Below, piece by piece: positions 53,837 to 62,097 of a stretch of DNA of 64,000 nt. Below the pieces are notes generated by a model. It was not told where the DNA came from, made no database searches, and was given only the letters and a program-made list of their open reading frames with translations. Both the position numbers and the translations under genes were made by a program. Origin of the DNA: Leptolyngbyaceae cyanobacterium JSC-12 (GTDB lineage Bacteria > Cyanobacteriota > Cyanobacteriia > Leptolyngbyales > Leptolyngbyaceae). Numbering within the stretch: the first letter of the stretch is position 1; each line of letters opens with the position of its first letter. The DNA lies in contig CM001633.1 of NCBI GenBank assembly GCA_000309945.1, forward strand, positions 3,250,199-3,314,198. Direction: 5' to 3'.

Positions 53837-55050
53837 CCCTTCACTACAGCCCACTGGGTAACGGGTGCCATTGCTTTCCAGCCCAGGAATTTACCGATGG
53901 GTTCTGCCCGCTGAATTGCAATGCGGGTTAGGGTTCCTCCCAGCTTACTTTGCCACTGAAAGAGGAGGTGTTCACTCTCGACGGTGACCGCATTGGCAAC
54001 CAGGCGACCACCTGGCCGCAGCGATTGCCAGCACGTCTCGAACAGGTCTGGTGTGGTGAGTCCACCGCCAATGAAAATGGCATCTGGTTCTGGTAGATCT
54101 TGGAGACGGCTTGGGGCTTCGCCAGCCACGATCTTGAGATGGGGAACGCCTAAAGCCGTTGCATTATCGGCAATATATTGCAGGCGAGTGGGATGGTGCT
54201 CGATGGCGATCGCACGACATCGGCGATCGCTGCGTAGCCATTCAATCGCGATCGACCCACAGCCTGCCCCCACATCCCACAGCAGTTGTCCGGGGAGGGG
54301 GGCAAGGGTAGATAGGGTGACAGCACGGACTTCTTGCTTAGTCAGTTGTCCGTCATGGTGGTAGGCGGAGTCGGGCAGGCCGGGCGTGTGAGGGGAAAGG
54401 GGCGATGGGGTGGAGAGAGTGGACGATTGGGCATGAATAGCAAGGGTGTTGAGGTCTGCGAGTTCGGTAGTTGTCCAGGTGGAGGCGGTGCCTGTGATGA
54501 TCCGTTCGTGAGGGCCACCCATGCGTTCTAAAACGGTGATGTGACTGTTGCCATACCCCTGTTGGGTCAGCTGTTGGGCAACGGTTACGGGGGTGGTTTT
54601 GTCGGCGCTGAGGACAAGGATTCTGGCACCTGGGTAAAGTACGGCGTTTAAGAGGGCTGGATCGCGTCCGCAGAGGCTGAGGGTTTCGATATCGGTGAGT
54701 GACCACCCCAAACGGGCACAGGCCAGGCTAAAGGCGGAGGGCGCAGGAACAATGGTCATTTCTGCTAGGGGAATCTGTCGGCTCAGGGTGATGCCAATGC
54801 CGTAGCACATTGGATCGCCGCTGGCTAATACACAGACTGCCTGTCCTCGCTGCTGCATGAGTTGCTGTACTGAGTCGGTAATTGGAGAAGTCCAGAGCCG
54901 TTTTTCCCGTCTATCGTCGGTGGGTAATAGGGCAAGATGGCGTTCTCCGCCAATGATGACGGTTGCTTGGGCTAAGAGCGATCGCCCCACCGGACTCACT
55001 CCCTCCAGCCCATCTTCGCCAATTCCCACAATTGATAGCCACTTTTGCAT
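53833..55050 (-). CDS. cobL: Precorrin-6Y C5,15-methyltransferase (decarboxylating), CbiE-CbiT fusion
   Basis: A 405-residue two-domain enzyme of corrin ring synthesis. The N-terminal CbiE part (about 1-200) is a tetrapyrrole methylase with WLSIVGIGEDGLEG and VLASGDPMCYGIG. The C-terminal CbiT part (about 225-405) is a SAM methyltransferase with LTKQEVRAVTLSTLAP and LLWDVGAGCGSIAIEWLR. The linker (about 205-225, STLSTPSPLSPHTPGLPD) is a low-complexity insertion like those in metH. GAGG precedes the ATG. It is transcribed divergently from cobG. Confidence 0.94.
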   Translation of the reverse strand: MQKWLSIVGIGEDGLEGVSPVGRSLLAQATVIIGGERHLALLPTDDRREKRLWTSPITDSVQQLMQQRGQAVCVLASGDPMCYGIGITLSRQIPLAEMTIVPAPSAFSLACARLGWSLTDIETLSLCGRDPALLNAVLYPGARILVLSADKTTPVTVAQQLTQQGYGNSHITVLERMGGPHERIITGTASTWTTTELADLNTLAIHAQSSTLSTPSPLSPHTPGLPDSAYHHDGQLTKQEVRAVTLSTLAPLPGQLLWDVGAGCGSIAIEWLRSDRRCRAIAIEHHPTRLQYIADNATALGVPHLKIVAGEAPSRLQDLPEPDAIFIGGGLTTPDLFETCWQSLRPGGRLVANAVTVESEHLLFQWQSKLGGTLTRIAIQRAEPIGKFLGWKAMAPVTQWAVVKG

Positions 55051-55104
55051 AGTCCCCTCGCTCTAAGAAACCCTTCGCTTTAAGAAAGATTTGCAACTCT
55101 AAGT

Positions 55105-55190
55105 TTTGTGCGTTCAATGTGGTACGCTACGCTGGCTTGATGCTGGGAAAGTCCGGTGTGATTCCGGCACTGTGCCGCAACTGTAATGCA
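55105..55190 (+). promoter_or_regulatory. Cobalamin riboswitch, apparently lacking its 3' end
   Basis: The aptamer core is clear: TGCTGGGAAAGTCCGGTGTG, ATTCCGGCAC, then GCCGCAACTGTAAT (55141-55188), matching the GGGAA / GGTG / TCCGGCACTG / CCGCAACTGTAA order of B12 riboswitches. It lies upstream of the cobG-cobH-cobI operon, the expected target. In a normal aptamer a B12 box (AGTCAGGA-x-ACCTGCC) follows within some tens of bases; here a short A+T-rich repeat starts immediately and the cobG ATG comes 38 bases later. Control by cobalamin may therefore be lost or altered. Confidence 0.7.
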
Positions 55191-55221
55191 ATTTTAGATT
55201 GGCGATTTTAGATTTTAGATT
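55191..55221 (+). repeat. Short tandem repeat (TTTTAGATT family)
   Basis: TTTTAGATT occurs at 55192-55200 and 55206-55214, then TTAGATT follows. This resembles the short tandemly repeated repetitive (STRR) sequences of filamentous cyanobacteria. It lies between the riboswitch core and cobG, where the 3' part of the aptamer would be expected. Confidence 0.7.
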
Positions 55222-55227
55222 GAAGCC

Positions 55228-56805
55228 ATGCCATACAATCCGAAATCTCAAATCTCCAATCGCACGAGTCAGAATGCCAGTCTCAAGTACGCTCCGAATG
55301 AGCGTGATCTGCTCAACTCTCTGCGTCGCACGGAGGAGGATACTGTGACTTGGCTGCTTGAACCGAATGGTTGTCCGGGCTTATTTTATGGCACTTTAGC
55401 CCAAGACGGGTTTTTGATCCGTATTCGCACCCCTGGTGGGTTACTGAATGCTCAGCAAGGATGGGCGATCGCCACTCTGGTGGAACGGTGGGGGAGTGTA
55501 TCGCTTCAAGTGACGAACCGAGCCAACTTACAAATTCGTGCCGTTCACGATGCCCCAACTGCCGACATTTTCCAGACCTTACAGACCCTAGGATTAGCTG
55601 CCCAAAATCCAACCGTTGATCATCTCCGGAATGTGATGACCAGCCCCACAGCGGGCATTGATTTCCAGGAACTGATCGATACTCGTCCCTTCGTGCAAGG
55701 GTTGGATGCTTACATTCAAAGTCATCCAGAACTCGTTGACTTGCCTGCTAAATTCAGCATTGGGATTGATGGGGGAGGTACCGTTGGGATTGGGACGCGA
55801 TCGCCCAAGCCCTGGGAGCATCGTTATAACGAGATTCAGCTTGCGGCGGTAATCGAGAATGGGGCGGTGTATTTTCGGCTGGCTTTGGGGGGCGATAAAC
55901 AGTTGTGGGATACACAGGTTGCGATTCGGCCTGATGAATGTGTGCCTGTCGTCGCCGCCTTGGCAACGGTCTACTGCAACTATGTGAATCAGTTTCCCCA
56001 CCGATCGAAAAAGCCCAGGATGAAGCACCTGTTACACGATTGGGGCATCGAGCGATATCTTCAACAGGTGAATCAGCACCTACCGCGTCCCCTGGGGTCA
56101 GTCTCAGCCTGTTCCAGCCCTGCTCCCAGTCAGCCCTTTGCTCATATTGGAGTCCATCCTCAACGGCAATCTGGATTATCCTATATCGGCATTCCACTGC
56201 AATTAGGGCTACTGACCGCAACCCAACTGCGGGAATTGGTGCGACTGTCTCAAACGTTTGGCCGTCACCATTTGCGCCTGACTCCCTGGCAAACGATTGT
56301 GCTACCAGACATTCTGGATGAACAGGTGCCTGAAGTCTTGCAACACCTCTCGGCAGCAGACTTGTCAGTATCCGACAATCAGGTTGATGCCGCGATCGTC
56401 GCGTGTAGCGGCAAACCGGGCTGCGCTGGCTCAAAAACGCAGACTCAAACTCATGCGATCGCCCTTGCCAGTTACCTCAAGCAACACCTGATGCTGACAT
56501 CTCCTGTCAACATTCATCTCACTGGCTGTCCAAAATCCTGTGCCCAGCCCAGCCCAGCGGACATTACCCTACTGGGAACCCAACTGCCTGCCCCACAGAA
56601 CGCAGATTCACAGGGCAATGCAGCCATTGAGGGGTATCAGGTCTATGTCAATCCGGGTCAGCATCATCTGTGTGATGTAACGGCGGCTGAACTTCCATTA
56701 CGGATCACACAATGGTTGAACCTATACCAACATCATCGGATCAGCCCAAACGAATCCTTTGGAGAATTTGCAAAATGGTTTTGGGAGTCAGGTGTGGAGA
56801 GATGA
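55228..56805 (+). CDS. cobG: Precorrin-3B synthase
   Basis: A 525-residue iron-sulfur monooxygenase of the sulfite/nitrite-reductase family that makes precorrin-3B in the oxygen-dependent cobalamin route. The siroheme-reductase-like halves are visible, with TNRANLQIRAV in the N-terminal half and cluster cysteines in the C-terminal half (ACSGKPGCAGS and LTGCPKSCAQPSPADITLLG). Cluster spacing and length fit CobG better than sulfite reductase, and the operon partners confirm it. cobH overlaps its stop by four bases. A riboswitch core lies upstream. Confidence 0.9.
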   Translation: MPYNPKSQISNRTSQNASLKYAPNERDLLNSLRRTEEDTVTWLLEPNGCPGLFYGTLAQDGFLIRIRTPGGLLNAQQGWAIATLVERWGSVSLQVTNRANLQIRAVHDAPTADIFQTLQTLGLAAQNPTVDHLRNVMTSPTAGIDFQELIDTRPFVQGLDAYIQSHPELVDLPAKFSIGIDGGGTVGIGTRSPKPWEHRYNEIQLAAVIENGAVYFRLALGGDKQLWDTQVAIRPDECVPVVAALATVYCNYVNQFPHRSKKPRMKHLLHDWGIERYLQQVNQHLPRPLGSVSACSSPAPSQPFAHIGVHPQRQSGLSYIGIPLQLGLLTATQLRELVRLSQTFGRHHLRLTPWQTIVLPDILDEQVPEVLQHLSAADLSVSDNQVDAAIVACSGKPGCAGSKTQTQTHAIALASYLKQHLMLTSPVNIHLTGCPKSCAQPSPADITLLGTQLPAPQNADSQGNAAIEGYQVYVNPGQHHLCDVTAAELPLRITQWLNLYQHHRISPNESFGEFAKWFWESGVER

Positions 56806-57431
56806 TGGACTACCTTCGCAACGGCGATGACATTTATCGCAAGTCCTTTGCCATCATTCGTGCAGAAGCGAATTTAGAACATTTATCCAATGATTTGGCG
56901 CAGGTCGCAGTGCGGCTGATTCACGCCTGCGGCATGACGGATATCGTGCAGGACATTATGGCTTCACCCAATGCAGTACAAGCAGGGCGAGAGGCTCTGA
57001 GCGCGGGTGCGCCCATATTGTGTGATTCACAAATGGTGGCCAATGGCATTACACGCAAGCGACTTCCTGCGAATAATCAGATTATTTGCACGCTCAATCA
57101 GCCTGACGTTTTAGAGATGGCTCAGCGCATTAACAATACGCGATCGGCTGCTGCGGTAGACCTGTGGCAGCCTCACCTCTCTGGAGCCGTCGTTGCGATT
57201 GGCAATGCCCCCACGGCATTATATCGGCTGCTGGAACTGCTGGATGAGGGATTTCCCAAACCTGCGCTGATTTTGGGGTTCCCGGTTGGGTTTGTCGGTG
57301 CGGCGGAGTCGAAAGCAGAACTGGCAAACACCAATCGCGGTGTTCCTTTCATCACACTCCACGGTCGGCGAGGGGGGAGTGCGATCGCTGCTGCTGCTGT
57401 CAATGCCTTAGCCAAGGAGAACGAACTATGA
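56802..57431 (+). CDS. cobH: Precorrin-8X methylmutase
   Basis: A 209-residue enzyme that moves the C11 methyl to C12, giving hydrogenobyrinate (CbiC/CobH family). The ATG at 56802 overlaps the cobG stop (ATGA). The start MMDYLRNGDDIYRKSFAII, then ACGMTD, the catalytic-region CDSQMVANGI and the C-terminal GFPVGFVGAAESK and GRRGGS motifs are all present. An ORF extension upstream inside cobG is not used. It overlaps cobI by four bases. Confidence 0.94.
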   Translation: MMDYLRNGDDIYRKSFAIIRAEANLEHLSNDLAQVAVRLIHACGMTDIVQDIMASPNAVQAGREALSAGAPILCDSQMVANGITRKRLPANNQIICTLNQPDVLEMAQRINNTRSAAAVDLWQPHLSGAVVAIGNAPTALYRLLELLDEGFPKPALILGFPVGFVGAAESKAELANTNRGVPFITLHGRRGGSAIAAAAVNALAKENEL

Positions 57432-58129
57432 ATACGGGTAAACTCTATGGGTTAGGGATTGGCCCTGGCGATCCGGAATTGCTGACGCTGAAGGCACACC
57501 GAATTTTGACTTCTGTTCCTGTGATTGCCTATCCGACTTTAGAGAACGGTAAGGTTTTGGCGCGGGCGATTGTGGCTGATTTCATTCGTCCCGACCAGAT
57601 TGAGATTCCAATGCCGTTGCCCTTTAGTGTGGAGCGATCGTCTCAACCCTACTACGACATCGCTGCTGAGAAAATTGCTGCACATCTGAGCATGGGGCGC
57701 GATGTGGCGGTGCTATGCGAGGGAGAACCAATGCTGTATGGCACCTTCATGTATCTATTTCAGCGACTCGCGCCACGATTTCCCACCGAAGTGGTGCCGG
57801 GTATTTCTTCTACCATGGCGAGTGCGGCGATGTTGGGGGTGCCGATTACGTTCCGCAATGATGTGTTGAGCATTATGCCAGCAACCCTGGATGCAGAGAC
57901 GTTGCGCGATCGCCTCTCTGGGGTGGATGCGGCAGTGATCATCAAACTAGGGAGACACTTTGCTAAAGTTCGCACGATTCTGGAGCAACTGGGACTCCTT
58001 GATCGCGCCCTCTACATTGAGCGAGCCACCCAACCCAATCAGCGCATTGTCGCCATTACCAAGCTTGACCCAGCCGAAGTGCCCTACTGGTCACTGATTC
58101 TGATTCCTAGCCGAACGCAGCCTCAGTGA
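57428..58129 (+). CDS. cobI: Precorrin-2 C20-methyltransferase
   Basis: A 233-residue SAM-dependent tetrapyrrole methylase (CobI/CbiL). GLGIGPGDPELLTLKAHRIL is the first family motif; LCEGEPMLYGTFMYLF and VVPGISSTMASAAMLGVPIT follow in the usual order. It is coupled to cobH by a four-base overlap and ends the cobG-cobH-cobI operon. All expected motifs are intact. Confidence 0.94.
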   Translation: MNTGKLYGLGIGPGDPELLTLKAHRILTSVPVIAYPTLENGKVLARAIVADFIRPDQIEIPMPLPFSVERSSQPYYDIAAEKIAAHLSMGRDVAVLCEGEPMLYGTFMYLFQRLAPRFPTEVVPGISSTMASAAMLGVPITFRNDVLSIMPATLDAETLRDRLSGVDAAVIIKLGRHFAKVRTILEQLGLLDRALYIERATQPNQRIVAITKLDPAEVPYWSLILIPSRTQPQ

Positions 58130-58362
58130 GGGAAGAGGGAGTATGAGAACGATTTTCTATCCTTAACGTCTCACTCAGCTTAACCTGGATTATTCATGAC
58201 TTTTTGCCGAAAACGTTCAGCCTTTTCACCCTTGAGCCATAGACTCACCCTATGGAAAGTCCTATGCTTAGACCCTAAATCCCTCTCCCAAGGAATCACG
58301 TTTGTCGTGCGAACTGCAGTCCATACTGTGAGTCTAGCCTAGTTGATCAATACTGCACGCTC

Positions 58363-59100
58363 ATGTCTCACTCAGACACTTTCACCCCCAATGATGCCAT
58401 GATGTCCACTTCTGCGTACCTCCGGTCTCAAATTCCTCCGCTGGCAAATGGCGATCGCCTGACTCGCCTCGAATTTGAACGCCGGTATAACGCCATGCCA
58501 GAAGTCAAAAAAGCTGAACTGATTGAAGGAGTGGTCTACATGGCATCGCCGTTACGCTTTAAACCCCATGCCGAACCTCATGGGCGTTTGATAACTTGGT
58601 TAGGTGTTTATCAAGCCGCTACACCTGGCGTAGAAATGGGAATCGAGCCAACGGTGCGTTTGGATATAGAGAATGAACCACAGCCAGATGGAATTTTACG
58701 GATCAGTTCAGAGAGTGGTGGGCATTCGACGTTAAGTGATGATGGTTATCTGGAGGGATCACCGGAATTGATTGCCGAAATTGCAGCTAGCAGTGCAGCC
58801 ATTGATCTAGGGGATAAGAAACGTGCCTATCGACGTAATGGCATCCAGGAGTATATCGTTTGGCAGGTGTTTGATCAGACGATCGATTGGTTCACCTTAC
58901 AAAACGGGGATGATTATGTTTCGCTGCAACCCAATCAACAGGGGGTGATTGGCAGTCAGGTCTTTCCGGGCTTGTGGTTGGATGTACCGGCAATGCTACA
59001 AGGCAATATGCAACAAGTGTTGACAGTGCTCCAAGCGGGAATCAGTTCAACCGATCATCAAATGTTTGTTCAACAATTACAGTCCCCTTCATCTGAATAA
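58363..59100 (+). CDS. Uma2-family (DUF820) endonuclease-like protein
   Basis: A 245-residue protein of the PD-(D/E)xK-fold Uma2 family, very abundant in cyanobacteria, often near mobile DNA. The core shows KAELIEGVVYMASPL, then NEPQPDGIL and PELIAEIAASSAAIDLGDKK, giving E-x-D-x-E-x-x-K-type acidic residues, followed by YRRNGIQEYIVWQV. Biological roles are poorly known. It sits between two parts of the cobalamin locus and seems to have entered it, since corrin genes flank it on both sides. An internal ATG pair about 12 codons downstream is another possible start. Confidence 0.85.
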   Translation: MSHSDTFTPNDAMMSTSAYLRSQIPPLANGDRLTRLEFERRYNAMPEVKKAELIEGVVYMASPLRFKPHAEPHGRLITWLGVYQAATPGVEMGIEPTVRLDIENEPQPDGILRISSESGGHSTLSDDGYLEGSPELIAEIAASSAAIDLGDKKRAYRRNGIQEYIVWQVFDQTIDWFTLQNGDDYVSLQPNQQGVIGSQVFPGLWLDVPAMLQGNMQQVLTVLQAGISSTDHQMFVQQLQSPSSE

Positions 59101-59330
59101 TTCCTATCTCACTATTTTACCGCTTCATCCCATCAGAGCTGTGCAAAAGCTGTCACTCAACAATAGACCTCTTGCATATTAGGCTGTACCATAGCTGTAC
59201 CACAACAGTCTTCCCCCTTCATCCTCATCCCCCAGCCCCTTTTCCCAATTATGGGAGAAGCGGAGTTTGAGAGGTTATTTTATTTGAGAGGATATTTTAT
59301 TTTAAAAGTCCGGTTTCCAGTGACTTTGAG

Positions 59331-59408
59331 GACTAAAGTCGTCACTACAAACCTAAAAATATGGATAAATAGGGCTGTTTTTTGGGGTTTGTAGTGATGG
59401 CTTTAACC
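59331..59408. repeat. Intergenic inverted repeat of a cyanobacterial type
   Basis: CACTACAAACC (59343-59353) pairs perfectly with GGTTTGTAGTG (59386-59396), and the arms extend to 23 bases with 19 matches. The 5' arm starts GACTAAAGTCGT, and the same word occurs at 61138-61149 next to a gene remnant, so this is a dispersed element. The rest of 59101-59519 is C/T-rich low-complexity sequence without a gene. Confidence 0.65.
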
Positions 59409-59549
59409 ATCTCCACACTTTTCAAACCTCCTCTGAGAGTCCCTCTCCCTACTTGGGAGAGGGATTTAGGCTGTAGCTTGCTCCCCGTAGGGTGGGCAAA
59501 GATCGTTGCCTTCTGATAATTGACTTTCATGCAATGTGCAAGAGATCTG

Positions 59550-61037
59550 ATGAATTCACCTGCGATCGTCATCCTAGGAGAATCTAGTATTCCCGTCGCC
59601 CGTCAGATTCAGACCGCCATTCCTGAAGCGGTCATCTATGGTTTAGCCAACCGGACGCGATCGGCAGAGGTCACCTACGACAACTTTGGGGACACTGTGC
59701 GGGAATTATTTCAAGCAGGCACTCCCATCCTCGGCATGTGTGCTGCTGGCATCTTGATTCGCACGATCGCCCCCCTGCTGACCAATAAATGGCAAGAACC
59801 TCCAGTCCTGGCGATCGCGGAAGATGGTAGTACTGTTGTGCCACTCTTGGGTGGATTGCAGGGAGTCAATCACTTAGCCCGTCAGATTGCAGCCGTTTTG
59901 CACATCTCTGCGGCAATTACCACCACAGGTGAACTGCGCTTTCAGACAGCACTCCTATCACCACCCGCAGGATATCAATTAGTCAATCCTGATGATGCCA
60001 AAACCTTCATTTCAAATCTATTGGCAGGAGCAACGGTTCAACTGATCGGGGAGGCACCCTGGCTCGAACAGAGCCGATTACCCATTGTGAAAAAATTAGA
60101 GCATGGGGAATGGGGAGTGGGAAGCCCAGAAAACAATCTCGATGCACTAACTCTCACCATTCAAGTTGTGCCAAAGAGCAGTGTTGAACCCATGCAAACG
60201 CCCAGCACCAATTGTCTGGTGTATGAATTTAATCCAGACCCTACCACACCCCACACCCCATGCCCCACACCTAATCCCCAACCTGGAAAGCTGGCGATCG
60301 TGGGCACGGGGCCTGGCTCCGCTAATTGGCTGACTCCCGAAGCCAAAGAGATTCTGCAATCTGCCACCGATTGGGTGGGTTACAAAACCTATCTGGATCT
60401 GGCAGAACCATTGCGACCCTCTCACACCATTCGACACGAATCGGATAATCGGGTCGAACTTGCTCGCGCCCATTCTGCCCTAGACTTAGCAGCCACCGGA
60501 CGAACGGTGGCGATCGTCTCATCCGGTGATCCGGGGATTTATGCCATGGCAGCGGCTGTGTTTGAAGTGCTGGAACGAGAGGCAAAACCAGAGTGGGCAC
60601 AGATTGAAATCCAGGTCTGTCCTGGAATTTCCGCGATGCAGGCCGCCGCTGCTGAGGTGGGCGCTCCGTTAGGCCATGATTTTTGCGCCATTTCCCTCTC
60701 CGATATTCTCAAACCCTGGGAGGTAATCGCCCAACGGATTGCCGCCGCTGCCCAGGCAGATTTCGCGATCGCCTTCTACAATCCCGTTTCCCAACACCGC
60801 ACTTGGCAACTGGAAAAAGCAAAAGAGCTGCTATTGCAATGGCGATCGCCCCAAACGCCAGTTGTGTTAGCCCGTAACCTGGGTAGACCAGGACAAACCG
60901 TGACGGTTAAATCACTGGAGCAGTTAGCGATCGAGGATGCTGATATGCGAACGGTGATTTTGATCGGCTCCAGTAAGACTCGAACTGTGCAACAGCGATC
61001 GGGGAAACAATGGGTCTACACTCCACGGCACTATTGA
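59550..61037 (+). CDS. cobJ: Fusion of CbiG and precorrin-3B C17-methyltransferase (CobJ/CbiH)
   Basis: About 495 residues from the ATG at 59550 (MNSPAIVILGESSIPVARQI); an in-frame ATG at 59520 is possible. The N-terminal half is a CbiG-type domain (GMCAAGILIRTIAPLL; GGLQGVNHLARQIA). The C-terminal half is a tetrapyrrole methylase that methylates C17 with ring contraction (KLAIVGTGPGSANWLTPEA; IVSSGDPGIYAMA). Two low-complexity insertions lie in the linker (about 60095-60140, EHGEWGVGSPE; and about 60235-60290, PDPTTPHTPCPTPNPQPG). It completes the corrin methylases of this locus. Confidence 0.93.
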   Translation: MNSPAIVILGESSIPVARQIQTAIPEAVIYGLANRTRSAEVTYDNFGDTVRELFQAGTPILGMCAAGILIRTIAPLLTNKWQEPPVLAIAEDGSTVVPLLGGLQGVNHLARQIAAVLHISAAITTTGELRFQTALLSPPAGYQLVNPDDAKTFISNLLAGATVQLIGEAPWLEQSRLPIVKKLEHGEWGVGSPENNLDALTLTIQVVPKSSVEPMQTPSTNCLVYEFNPDPTTPHTPCPTPNPQPGKLAIVGTGPGSANWLTPEAKEILQSATDWVGYKTYLDLAEPLRPSHTIRHESDNRVELARAHSALDLAATGRTVAIVSSGDPGIYAMAAAVFEVLEREAKPEWAQIEIQVCPGISAMQAAAAEVGAPLGHDFCAISLSDILKPWEVIAQRIAAAAQADFAIAFYNPVSQHRTWQLEKAKELLLQWRSPQTPVVLARNLGRPGQTVTVKSLEQLAIEDADMRTVILIGSSKTRTVQQRSGKQWVYTPRHY

Positions 61038-61135
61038 ACCAGGGGAAACGAATTGACCATCACCACCTGCTCAATCTGCTCCAATGCCCAATCGAGTCGC
61101 GATCGCGTGATCACCAGTGGCGGCGCAAAGCGTTG
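61031..61135 (-). pseudogene. C-terminal remnant of a class III aminotransferase (acetylornithine/ornithine type)
   Basis: On the minus strand about 34 codons read QRFAPPLVITRSRLDWALEQ, then IEQVVMVNSFPL, to a TAG at 61031-61033 that overlaps the end of cobJ. The RFAPPLxIT-x(4)-D-x-AL pattern is the usual end of ArgD-type aminotransferases. The frame loses similarity at about 61136, where the dispersed word GACTAAAGTCGT begins. The rest of the gene is absent. Confidence 0.6.
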
Positions 61136-61243
61136 GACGACTAAAGTCGTTACTGTCAATCTGTCGCCGATTTCGGCTGAACATCGAACCATCAGCTATT
61201 CTGATAGGAAGCTCTTTGCCTGGGTCAACCCTTTACGTCTGCT

Positions 61244-61591
61244 ATGGATTTACAAGCTGTTATCTCTGGAACCCAAGAAAATCGGGTTGAGGCGTTGCGG
61301 CAGATCCTTGGTTATCCCATAAAGCAGCGTGACCCAGGCGGTTCTCGCTTCTGGTTTTTGCGACCGGGGGCGGATGCAGACGAAGCAGCAGACACTTGCC
61401 CGATCGCCGTGGGCTTCTACTCTGAACTGGCTGGCTTGAGCAATGATGAGATCAAGCAGTTTTTAACCGCGGATCAGCAGCAGCGCGAGATTAGCGGTCA
61501 CTATACCGGGCGCATTATGCCCAACCAGCTGGTGATGTACCTGCTATTGCATGTGAATAGGTTGTTAGGACATCCTAGGAAAGGAAGTTAG
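61244..61591 (+). CDS. Unrecognised protein, possibly truncated by an IS
   Basis: A 115-residue frame, MDLQAVISGTQENRVEALRQ onward, with a compact middle (RFWFLRPGADADEAADT; then PIAVGFYSELAGLSNDEIKQ) and a C-terminal helix. Composition is that of a real protein, but I recognise no family. The last codons run into the left edge of the IS630-type element (TA at 61589-61590 fits an IS630 target), so the natural C-terminus may be lost. Confidence 0.45.
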   Translation: MDLQAVISGTQENRVEALRQILGYPIKQRDPGGSRFWFLRPGADADEAADTCPIAVGFYSELAGLSNDEIKQFLTADQQQREISGHYTGRIMPNQLVMYLLLHVNRLLGHPRKGS

Positions 61592-62097
61592 TCCTGATCC
61601 AGCCCCATGGCAACAAGTTATCCAATTGAACTCAGGCAAAAAGCCGTCGCTGCTGTTGACCGTGGTGAAAAGAAAAGCCACGTCAGCCGGATGTTTGGCA
61701 TCAGCACCTACGGCGATTGCCCTCGCTCAGAGCGCTTTCATGCGCTCAAGTTGGGTCATCGCACCGAGCATATCAGTATGGTCGCTGCATGGTGGGAACG
61801 TCAGGTTCTGGCACCGATGACCTTCCAAGGTCACTGCGATACGGTGCTCTTTGAGGCGTAGGTCGAACAGTTCTTGGTGCCAGTCCTACAACCCGGTCAA
61901 GTCGTTGTCCCAGACAATGCGAGCTTTCATCAATCTCAGCGCACTCAAGAGTTGATTGAGCAGGCGGGATGTCGAGTCTTATTTCTACCCCCGTATTCTC
62001 CGGACTTGAACAAGATTGAGAAGTTTTGGGCGCGGTTGAAACATTACCTGCGCAAGTCCCTCCATCAGTTTCCAATGTTGTGGGATGCTGTCGATGA

